NCBI GenBank assembly: GCA_014526335.1
Contig: JACTAT010000058.1
Location: 3,038,780-3,102,779 of the forward strand
Length of the DNA stretch: 64,000 nucleotides
Origin: Chrysaora quinquecirrha
Taxonomy: Eukaryota; Cnidaria; Scyphozoa; Semaeostomeae; Pelagiidae
Reading direction: 5' to 3'
Part shown: one piece after another, positions 37,101 through 49,400 of the stretch
How positions within the stretch are numbered: the stretch's first letter is position 1
Layout: each line of letters opens with the position of its first letter
The notes under the pieces: model-generated
What the model was told of the DNA's origin: nothing
Databases searched by the model: none
The model's input: only the letters and a program-made list of their open reading frames with translations
Position numbers and translations under genes: made by a program

Positions 37101-40100
37101 GATTTCATAATTTCGTCCCTTGCTAGATTCTCTGAGGCACATGTGTACTACGCCCCCTATAGGTGGTGCCCCTCTCGGAGAAGAGCCCGCTGTGTCTCTG
37201 TGCGGCTACGGATATATTTCTCCATAATATCCAAAACATCGCGGTATGGGCGGCATAGACCTTAGGTTGAGTAAAAAGGTAATATACACGGTTTTTGATA
37301 AGGAACACCTTCATAAGGAACTCGAGGCTGATAGAACCTGTAGGCTCGGATGAAAAACTAAGAATAATTTTATCAAGAACAAGGCGATTTGTTCGGAAAA
37401 ATTAAAGTTGATCGCTAGAACTGTTGGTTGCTCGCTAGTAATTTCGGCAGAGGTGACTCGATCTCCGAAAGATTTCTTTTATTTGACTAATTTTCTCTGT
37501 AACTAATGTTGGCTCTAAACGTTATAAATCCAAGTTAAACTGGGGTTTTCTCAACTAAGCAAACTTGGATTTAAGATGATCTTTGGAGTGATAGCTGAAC
37601 AAAAGGTTGTTTGAAGAAGTTTGTTTTTGCTGTCTTGGATTTCAGAACTACGGCACCGTTGGTGATCTATCGTTTAGTTTAGCTAATAAAAGATGTAAAC
37701 TCTGGTTTTGTATGTTGGTTCTGCAGGTATCTTCTTGATACATTTCAATTAGAGAGTGTGATATAAGAAGTCAGTGATAGATATAGAAGTTTTATTGCAA
37801 GTTGTCTTCACTTGTAGGAGTTGAAAGACGAAAGAATAACATTGAAAAGAAAAGTGGATGACTTAAAACACAATCTCGCCTCAGTTGAAAGCCAGTTGAA
37901 GTTAACTGAAATGACCAGTAAAAGGTTTGACAATTTGAATTTTTGCTTCATTAAAACATTTTTAAGCATTCATTTTACAGCTTTGATTTAGTATTGATTC
38001 AGTAAGCTTGAACACAATACCTAGTTTGTAATACAACATTTTCGAGGAGCATTTCACTCCCCAAAAAAGTGTACAAGACTTCCGTTGAAACAAAAGGATT
38101 TTAAAGAGATTTCTCCGAAGACGATAGGAGTCGCAGCAAAGGGTGCACGAGATTCTGAGCAGTGAATTGTCACTGGAACAAATTAATATCAATAGGTAGT
38201 TTAAGAGCTGAGCTTTGATGCAGACGCATTTTCTGTAAATGCAAAGGCTCTGAATATTGTGAAAAATGCCGTCCTTACTTGAATATTTTATTTTGTGCTG
38301 TGCCCGAATTTTAGAGAATTTACTTATTTGAGTACCAAATGGTTTCTATCTCGTCTTCTAACTTAATTATTTTATTTTTTACCGGAAAATGAAGAAGGGT
38401 TTTCTGTTTAAAGTATAAGAAAAATGGTTTCCTTGAGTAAAAAACTTTTTAAATATGTTACACTTTTTTTGTTTAATAAGCAACTTGACTTTCGTCCAGC
38501 CCTCAAAGTTGCTTAAAATTTTAGACATTTCAGCCCTCAAAGTTGCTTAAACGTTGCTTAACATTATTTGTACCTACTAACCACCCCTGAATCCGCGGGT
38601 CAAAATCGTCATCTGTTAGGCCTACAACATGACTTTTGGGAGACAGTAAGTGGAAAAACGTTAGCTAACGAACTTCAACATGCAAAACATAAGAACAAAG
38701 AACAATTTCCTAGCACAAGAAAGAGAATAAGCTTGGTTGTTTGACTTCTTAGTTACTTACAGTAATTCAATTGAGCCCTCACGTTGCTTAATGTTAACGT
38801 CAGTTCAGCCCTAGTTGCTTGTTGAGCGATTGCTTATTAAAAAAAAGTGTATTTGGATCTGTAGTTTGTGACCTCAACATCGTGTTAACACGTCTAAAAG
38901 AACTATAAAATAAGTCCATGTTTATTTCATTTCAGGCAAATGGAAGACCTGATAACGGAGAAAAAGAATTCATTCTTTGAGCTACAGAAATCGATTGATG
39001 ATCGTGACAATGCGAAGGCGACCGCTGAGCAGCTGCAAAAAGAGCTCATGGATACAAAATCAATACTAAAAAGAAGACAAACGGAGTTAGACATGCTCAG
39101 AGGTAAATAAAGTAGCAGTTGTTTGCTAGTTTCTTCGTCATTTCTCGAAACGGTTTCCTCGTCATCGTTTGCTTCGGAATAAAAATAGGGATTCAAAAGT
39201 TGTTTGATCTTATAGTTTTGATCAACTGTAGTGCCTGGCATATGAGAAACCAATTTTCACACATTGGCCTATATTGTTTCCCCTATCTTTGTTACTTTCT
39301 CATGTTCTAATCTTAAAGTTTCTTAAGTGTTTAATTTCTGTCTTGGAGAGGCCAAAATTTGTTCCAAAACCATGAAAGTGCCGATAGGTATTTCACCCCT
39401 TATCTGTTATTGTCAATAGAGGGAGTTTTGATTTTATACGCCAATGTAGATCGAAATATACCAATCAGGATGTGAAGCAGAATTGACATTATGTTTTCAA
39501 CACTATTCAGCTTGCCGCAAGGTCTCTTTCTGAAGTTTATTCTCCGAGGAGTATAAATCAAAATAAGTTTTAAGTATGTCCAAACTCAGAGATGTCCCCA
39601 CTATTGCACGCAAATTTTGAAATTTTGCAGCTACAACTCAAAGACTATTAGTTTATTAAGTTAAATTTTAACAACGTTTTAGCAATGAGCATATAAGAAA
39701 GCTTCTGCTATTTCAGAGCGGGTTTTAGCATTTGTTTTGATTTACCTGCAGAAAATTTAATGAGCGTTACAAATGAAATGAAGACAGTTGATGCTGACTT
39801 GGGAAAAACACGAAAAGATTTGTCGATAAAGGAAGCTCAGCTGGAAAGAGTGAACAGAGATATGACGCTTGAAAAAGAAAGGGTGGAACAGGAGAAGAAA
39901 GTTAACTCACGAATGCAATCAGACGTCGAAAATAAAAAGAAAGTTATCAAAGAAAGTGAGAAAGTGATTGCTGAACTTGAAGCAAAGGTGAGATTGAGGC
40001 TAATTGGCTGTCCGTCCCTTTTTTAGGCCTGTATTAAGGGAGTCTAATGAAACAGTTTTTTGCCAGCTCTTCTGTATGCGAGGAGGATGAACTTAAGAAA

Positions 40101-43100
40101 TTAACTACACTTTTTTATATGGAACCGGTTAATAAGCAACTAGGTTGTCAAACCTTTTGGTTGAGATAGCTTCCTTTATACATTATATCATTGCAAACTT
40201 GTCAAATACATTGAAAAGCAAGAAAACAGCCAAAATAAGATTTTTTGGGGGGTACCAATCATTCTGTTTGGGCTGAAGTACTAGATATTTTAAGCAGCTT
40301 TGAGGGCGGGTTGGACAAAATGTCCAGTTGCGTATTACAAAAAGGTACTTTGTGACGTAAGAAGCTGCAAGAAAGCCAACAAGCAAGTAGGCAGCATTTG
40401 TTTGCTTACACAGATGAAGGCTCCGGTAGATATACAGCTGACGTGAAATTGCAGTTTTGTCTCATAATAATGTGTTGAATGGAAACTTGTCTAACACCAT
40501 TTCGACCAGGACTGCAGACCCATTCCAGGTCTGGTCTAATATATAATCCACTCTAAGATTAGCTAATTCAGTAATCTAAAAGCTAATATGTGCCGGATTC
40601 GTTGTTTCTTCTCGATAACTCTGTACTTCTTTTTATTCATTGCAAGACCTAGTTCAAACGCCTTCAGCTGAACATTTGTAGCATTTAAAAATTTCCCCTA
40701 CCAATAGCACTCGACAATATTGGGCATCACTAAAGTTGGTGAGAGTTAAAACTAATATGTTTGTAACCAATGCAAAGGAATATTGCTATATTTTTGTGCC
40801 ATACATTTGTATATTTTTCAATACCTACTATTCTAGGTTCAGCGCCTAAATGAAAACCTCCAGGCATCTCAAATGCATGCGAATCGAGCATCATCAGAAC
40901 GAGACTCGCTGAAAGACGAGGTCCACAATCTAAAAGGAGGCTTGGTTTCAAATGAATCAGAAATCAAACAGTCAAATACAGTCATTGCATCTTTACGAAA
41001 CCAAGTAAGTTCTCTTTAATCACATTCCGTTGCTCTTCTGAGTGAATAACTTATCCATGTGTGTTAGCTATATTTCCTTGACCTTTCTGTACACGCAAAA
41101 AAATTTCGGCTAAAATTGAGTACTTAAATTTCCTTAGCAGAAGGCCAAATTTGAGTACTGTATTTCAAATGAAATATGAACGAACTGTACATATACGGAC
41201 ACATGATATATATTCATCATAAGTGGGCTACCATAATTGTTATAGCTGCCTTGACCGTGAGTCGAACCAGTGACCTTCTGGACAACAAGCCAGTTGACTA
41301 CTCCATTGCACTAAATAGTACAATGAAGTAGCCATCCTAACTCGAGGTCCTTCCAGCCACAGGCCTCCTCCATAGCCAAGGTGTTTCTTCAGGTGTTTCC
41401 TCATATGAAAAATATATAGGTTTGGTGTCTTCAGTTACCCTCTTATTTACCAATACAACACTGGATGAAGCAATTGACCTTTGTACTCGCTAAAACATTG
41501 TTATTGCCTGAAACTCCAGCTATCAAACGTTAATAGTATTCTTCCAATCTCTCGCATTTTCAAAGCCTTCTTTCATTTGCTGTTAAGCCTGGCTTATGTC
41601 GGCATTGCCTACAGTCATAACTAATTGCCGAATGCTACTCGTCGACTTTTCGGAACTAATATATTGCAGCTGACCTGTGGACATAAGCATTTTGACGGCA
41701 ACAAGTCGGCGCATAATTCTAGAAAGCTGGGCTTGTTCTACTTTTACGATTAGCTGACAACTGATTCCTGTCAGTTGCAGTTGACCTACTGAAAGTGCTC
41801 CCGCGACAGCGATCAACTGTATCCTATAAGTTCTGACTGTAGTTGTTGACACGTCGACATAAGTTAGCAGTTACAACTTGTTGGTGTTAGTTCTGTCGTA
41901 TCGTAGGTCGATAAAAGCCGGGCTCTAGAGATGGCCACTTTATTTTCAATAGTAAACTACATGATTTAATTGATGGCTTTGGCACCGGCGCGCCATTTGG
42001 TCCTTTTTTTGCTATTATTTCTTTCAAATTTCTCGTCCTCTGCTACGTATTTTTCATCGTTGTTACTCTATATTATAAATTTACTGAATACTTCAATTCT
42101 CTTTAGATAAAATCCTTGGAGTACGCTCTTCAAGAGAAAATCGATAAAGTATCCCAGATATCGACGGAGCTTGAGAAAGCAAAAGCAAACAGCCTCGGAG
42201 TGAGTCATTTGCTTGGAATCGAGGAAGAGAAGAATAAAGAGCTAGAAGATGAGATTGATGATTTGACTTATAAACTGACATCAAAGAGTGAAGAATTAGA
42301 AAAAACAATGGAGAAAATGAAGATCCTTGAGGAAGAATCCCTGCGACTAAGGTCATCATTAGACAACATACAGGTCTGTAGATTACCTTTACTCTAATCT
42401 TTACATATGTTGCTTTTTGCTACAAATAGAAACTCGTTAGGTCTCTGTTTCAGAGTAAAGAAAGTCGCGCCGCACCGAACCACAAAATTTACTCGGCACG
42501 GCTCGGCACGGCACGACATATGAAACAGGCATCAGAGTAAAGAAGTATTCAACCTCGAGACAAAAATACGCCTGGCTGCAAACCTTCATCGCTTAACAGC
42601 GACAAACAGGCATGTTTTGGTAGTAGCAGGAGACTCTTTAGTGATCTAATTAACCTTCCCAAGGTCAATGATCGTGTGACCGTAACTTTTTCCTGACTGT
42701 GGTCTGTTTCTGAAGTGCTGCGTCGTAGTCTTACAGTAAGAAGACAAAGGGTCATGTTTTTCAACGTTATTATCAAAGATACCTGCTGTTATATGTTCCT
42801 CACTCCACTGCAAACTATTTTCTGACTGGCATTCAGAAGAACTACCAACCCAACTTCAGTTTTCTTGATCAATTCTGGTCCATATCTGGACTTTCCTGAC
42901 TTATTCCTTATTAGACCCTGTCTCGACGAACTTCGATAAAACGTTCCAGTAGCTATTCCTTCTTATTTCTTACCTCTAGCCAATTCGAAGTCCTTTGCCG
43001 AATGAAACTTCGTTATTTGCGATATAAACTCTACGGTGTCGTATCAAAGTTCTTGATTTAGCTGCCGATAAAGCACTTTAAATATTGTGTTATATCTATG

Positions 43101-43370
43101 AGAGACGCAGACAAGTGGGCTTATATACGGGGGTCTTATCTGTAGCAAATCAGCGGGAAGGAACAGGTGTAAGAAGAGCTAAATGGAGAAAGTTTTTGAA
43201 CAGCGAAAAATTTTCTTTCTTATAGAAATAAGTAACATATTCGAGTAAAAATCGGTAAAAAAGTGGACTTATCAACACAACAGTTGGACTAATTCCCGAA
43301 TTGGCTTAGACGTAAAAAAACGATAAAATACGAAAATATGACGATAGTATAAGAGCTTACGTAAAGCTTT

Positions 43371-43418
<48 letters not shown>

Positions 43419-46400
43419 CCCGTGGGAAATGGTTGAGGACTATAGACTAGTCAGGTGTTAGAGGAGAGAACCATTGGAGCCAGGATACTATAACGTAGCT
43501 TGTTCACCGTGTAATGAAGTATGAGTTTCTGGAACTTCGTCATCATCATCATGAAAATGTCTAAAGGGCTTTGTCCAACATTTATGCAGTTGTAAAAATT
43601 TGTCGCCGGACTCTGAATTTTGGGCAACATGTTGAAACTGTTGAGTATGAGCATGCTCGTTCTTGGCTCTGGCAACATCAACAAATGTTGCCTCTGGTGT
43701 TTCCAAAAATAGAGAAATGGTGCTCTTCACGGAATCATTCAGAAATGGCGGGGGATGTGTCTGAAGCTTCTCACTCACTCATTCGTGTGAAAAGAAACGC
43801 AGCGGTGGATAAAGTCTTAAAGAAATTTGGAACGACAGTTCAGTGAAGTTGTTCGTTTCGTTACAAATGAAAACGCATTCAGAATTCAGGCCATGCAGAA
43901 TATGGCTAGCGAGCGTTCATTGAAAGTATGCCACAGCCTCCACAAAGGTTTGTCAACAACTGTCGTTCAACATGCCTGCCACCAACGAGCGTTGAAAAGT
44001 GGACACGGGCCTAAGTTGTCTTCAATGCTTACCTAGACATAGTCTTTCAAATTTGTCCAGAAATTTCCACTCCAGTGGAAAACCTAGTCAACCAGCTGTC
44101 TCAAAACTATCCAAACATAAGATCATTTAACTACAGTATTTAAAAATATCACCTGACGAAAATGTCAGTCTATACATAAGTCTTTATGGCATCTTCTTTC
44201 CTCTCATCAACAGACTTTTCTTGGTGTTGATCAGCATACTTGTTGCTAATAATCTCCAAATCACCTTCATGCCTCTGATTCACACAACTTGCTTGACTCT
44301 TATCGACTTTCTTAACTCCTGTTAACTCCACATCACCTCCAGGGTTCTGAACGACAGAATTTTCTGGTGCTTCAGGGTAATACGGTAGAAATGGAACATA
44401 TTTCAGCCATTTTTTGCCAACCCAAAGACTTGTCCACAGAGGATCATAGACATGAACTGAAACATTTCCAGGGACATTTGTGTCATCTACAGAGACAATT
44501 TCACGCCACTTTTTAAGGCCTCTTTCTTCTTCAGTACCAGGAAGAAGATTATCCAAAATCATAGCAATACAGCCTGTCACACCCATGTTTGTTTTGAGGA
44601 TAACTTGGATGATCTGGTCTGCCTCTGTTGAACCTGTACTGATGGCAGTACTGTTCTTTGGATCCTTAAGCCATTCAGGTACAACCATACCAGTAAAGAA
44701 TGAGAAACCAAGAACAAAGAGATTTCTTGATGAATTTAAATCAACAAATTGCAGATTTGATAAACCGACAGCCAAAATCATTCCAAATAAAGCCCAAAAC
44801 ATCCCACCGATTACTGGGTCTGGGATAGTTGTGAATAATGCACCAAATTTGCCAAGGCATGACAAAGTAAGCATAAATAGTGCACCACATTGTATCACTC
44901 GACGGCTGCCAACTTTTGTCATTCCTATTGCGCCAATGTTCTCACTGTATGAAGTTGTGCCATTACCAGATCCCCATGCTCCAGCTAAGATGCACCCAAT
45001 ACCTTCAATGGCGATGCCTCGATTAATAGCATGACGAGGGGGAGGTGGTGCACCACTAAATCTGGCACATGCGTAGTAGTCTCCAACTGATTCAATCATT
45101 GATGCTATTATGGCTGCAAACATTCCAACAACACCAGTCAACGTTACAGTCGGTGTACCCCACTGGCCTGGGTAAGGCACCCGGAACCAGTTGGCACTTT
45201 TAAGGACAGAAGACCGTGCATCAGTCCGTGCATAAAATCCAGGATGTTTTGGATTGGATGAAACCCACCAGCAGCAGTTATTATTGCACAAATAATCCAA
45301 GAAACCAAAATTGCCAATAGAATGGGAAAAATTTTGAATAGCTGTGAACGAACAATGGTACATTTCCTTTCAGTAGAGAACCAAGGGACAGGAATTTTTA
45401 CTTCCTGTAGAATTTGTGAGAAAAGTATGATGAAAAAGACTGTCATGCATGCTATACCCCAATGTTTATTTGAAAAGCCTGCAGCTGCATCAAACAAGGA
45501 CAAACCAATGATGGCAATTGTTGGACCAATGGTTAGTGGTCCAACAAATCGAATTATGATACCAACAAGGCCAGTTAACCCGACAACTACTTGTAAAATC
45601 GAGGAAACGATGATGGAGCCCTGAATTTCAAGCATGCCAGTTTTCCAATTATGTTCTCGATTCAAATTGGAGCCATTTGTGCCATTTGTCTGTGTCCCAT
45701 TTGGACTCGCCAGATTTTTGCAGCTATATTGGGGCAATGAAAGAATCGCTATAGCTGGTCCTAGAAATGAAAATGTTGCTCCTTGTACAATAGGCAGTCG
45801 GTTTCCAATGGTAGTTTGCAACAAAGTAGATATCCCAGAAACGAAGAAAATTGTACTGATGATTTCACTCAACGCCAATGGGTTGTTGTCAATACAAAGA
45901 TGTGGCGCCAGAATAAATGGGACTGCTACAGTTGAACCAAACATTGTCAAATAATGCTGCAAGCCAAGAAAAATACATAATAGCCATGATGGATTCTCGT
46001 CAATTCTGTATTGCAAATCAAACGACTTCGCTGGCTTCTCTGGCATGTTGGAATGATCTCTAGGCCCACTGCGTACGATTTCAGTCATTGTTTTCTTCTT
46101 TTTGCTTTGGGTTTGTCTGCTTACAGTGTCAGACGTGAGGTTTCATCATCCATATATGGGTATTTGAGCACAAAACAAGTTTGAATCTTTAAAAGATTGG
46201 TCGAGATCAAAGTCAAGAAAAGAATTGTGGTTCCTTTTATTAGACTTCAGCATCCGTATATGGATGGTGAATCACAAAAACAGTTTTAAATGATAATGAA
46301 AGAAAAGAGTTTTGAATGATAATGAAAGAAAGAACATCAATGTCTAGTCAAATAACTGTGGTTTTTCTGGCTTTTTCCAAATCATAGAGGATTCCAAAAC

Positions 46401-49400
46401 ATCTCAAATTCACTTTGTATTTCCAACAGACTATCAAATGTCTTTGTCCAAGCGACAAAGCTTCCTGCCTTCTTTCGCTTGGGAAATATCCCGAAATTTA
46501 GCTGTACTTAGAAAAGGAGAACTTTCATACAAGTCCCAACATGTTTACGAAGTCTTAATGAATTCTCCGAAAAGAAAGCAATTCACAAGAGTAGAAGAAT
46601 AAAGTTACTGTAGTTTGTCTTTTTTTGACTTATGGAAATCAGACAGTTATTTACGCAGCCGCCATCCGCAAGCATTTGGCCGAAGCCCTTCAGGCATTCA
46701 GGCCCACTATTCGTACTCCACCCTGAAAGGACCGTGTGCCGCCGTAATGTGCACGTCTCTTCCTTTCGGCTCCCACCAAGCAGTCAGTAATATGCAGTGA
46801 CTAACACGAAACAGCTCCCCCTTACATGACTTCTGCGTTTGCCATTTACGTTTTCGCCATTTACATTTTTATGGGTCCAACTGCTCTTTTCTCCTTTCCT
46901 TGTTCCGCTTGTTTGAATCACATGATCATAGTCTCCTTTTTATATAGCCGTTATTAGAACATGTTGTTGTCATATTTTAATCCTCAACATGTTCGCATTT
47001 TTTAATAGACGCTTCCGCAAAAGATGGCCGCCGTTTTTGCCTATTGTTTTCATTAAAGATTTTCGAAAGGAATTCTGGGAATAATTTCCTTAGTTACGTC
47101 TTTACATAGCTGCAGACGTTGAATTTGTTGCTAAGGAAATTATTCCCAGAATTCCCTTCGAAAAACCTTAAGAAAAACAAGGGATTGGCAGAAACGGCCG
47201 CCATCTTTTGCGGAAACCTCCATTGGCAGATTCCAGAAAAGCGTCCCCAGACAAAATACCCCAAGCTGAAAGTTTCCTAGTCATCAATCAAAGAAATTGT
47301 GCGGCTGAATTCTCACTCTTAAACATATACGAAACTTATTTGTATGACTCGATTTCAAAATGGAGAGGGATGGGAAAAATGTAGAGAAGCCAAAATAACG
47401 GATCAATCGTATGTTTAAAGACCAAGTTCATCGCTTTTGTGAATTTGCATAAAACTGTAGACACTATTCTGATGAGCTGCTGCATCGGATATTTCTGAGG
47501 AGCTCGATACCGTTCTGACAAAATCTTTAGGCTGTTTTAGCAACAGGACGCGAAAAGTTTAGCAGCGAGAACGCCGTCTTTGTCAAGACGTTGCGATAGC
47601 GTTTTTATAGTGGCGACATAATAATGGGTAACGCACGTAATGATGGGTAAAAAAGACTGTTGGAAATTGTTAGCTATTATGTTTAGAGGTTTTCAAGGTT
47701 TTTTGAAACATTGACTTATTGATAAAATCAATTTCTTTCAAGGTTGATTATGCTGAAACTGAAACTTCACTCAAATCTCACGCATCTACAAGAACTATCC
47801 TTGAAAAAGAGCTGAATTTGTTGCAAGTTCAACATAGAGAGGTGACAAGAGAAAAGCAGAGACTTCATGACATTTTAGAAGAGACGAAACGATCTCTGCA
47901 GCAGAAAAATGAAAGAATATCCCATCTTGATAAAGATTTGATTGAAAATAAGCAAATGTTGAAAGAGAAAGTCAGAAAATGCGAAGAGGTAAGGCCGTAT
48001 ACGAGGAAATATTACGAAATTTAGCTCTGTCTTTGAAAAAGCCCCTTCCTTCGCTTTTTCATCTGTGAAAAGCATCTCTATGCTCTAATTTAGCACCCTC
48101 TGTAAACATGGATGCTTTTTGTGAAGAGAATTGAGTTTGATAAACAGGATCACAAGGAGTTTCATGTTTTTGGCAGGTGAAGGTGAAATGCTGTATTTAG
48201 CGCCAGTCAATAGGACTGCAGTAATAGGTTAACTAACCGAGATCTCGGCCCTGGCTGTCACGCTGCCGTAGCTGGGACTGTAAAGATGAAGTGGTGTATT
48301 TAGCGCCAGTCGCTAGGATCTAACTAATCAATACCTCGACCCTGGCTGTAACGATATTGCAGCAGGTGAAAGTGAAATGGTGTATTCAGCACGTCGCTAG
48401 GACCTCAGTAGTAGGTTAACTAATCGAGAGCTCAACCCTGGCTGTGACGCAACCGTAGCTGAGGCTGGACCCTGACCTCGCTGAGCTTCTGACACCACGA
48501 ACCAGCTGAATGAGGCCACAACACCACAGCACCTTCGTAAGTGATGGCTTCTCTTTAAATATACATCAAAATATAATAAAACTTTCAATAAAACTTATTT
48601 TGCAGATTGAATCTGAACGAGACACGATTCAAGAAGAACTGACTTTCCAGAGAAAACAAAACGAGCTTCTAAATGAAAACCTGGATACAAGTAAATCAGA
48701 ATGCAGGAAACAGTTAACAGAAATTGATCAGCTCAGATCAGAATTGGCAGAAATATGTAAACGGCGAAGCTCGTTATCAGATGAGCTAAGCAGAGTTAAA
48801 GAAACATTTGGAAGTAAATCAAATAAAGATCAAGATAAACTTATGTTTCTACAAAATGAAAATGATAGTCTCTATGCTGAAATCAAGGTACAGTACATGC
48901 AGAAATTCAGAGTATTTTTAGCGATTTTCAGAGGTGGGGAATAATCAAGCAAAGACACCCGAATCTCACTGCTGCATTGAAGGGGATGCAGTAAACAAAG
49001 GGTAACTATCTAGTTGACAATAAAGATCTAGTTGAAATCTAGAGGGTGAAAACTAACAAAACCAAATACTTTTCGCGGTCAAAAAGTTGCGGGAGCCACT
49101 TTTTGACAAAGGCCAATGGGGCCAAAGCACAATTTTTCCTTCCACGCTGCGCTGCAGGACTATGGACCTTTTGGGACAAATGTCTCAGCACTCATTTCTT
49201 TATAAAATTCCTGGGAGAAATCAAAACCGTAGTCAATAAGCATACTATTACTCAGTTCTTCGGGTCAACGATGATTTAAGACCCAACAAGACAGTATGGT
49301 GATATTGGAAGTGTACATCAGTCTTCTTATTCAAGTTCATTTAGCTGTTATTTAAGCCTCATAGGCGTCTTTTCCATCCATAGAGCCTTACACGTTTTTT

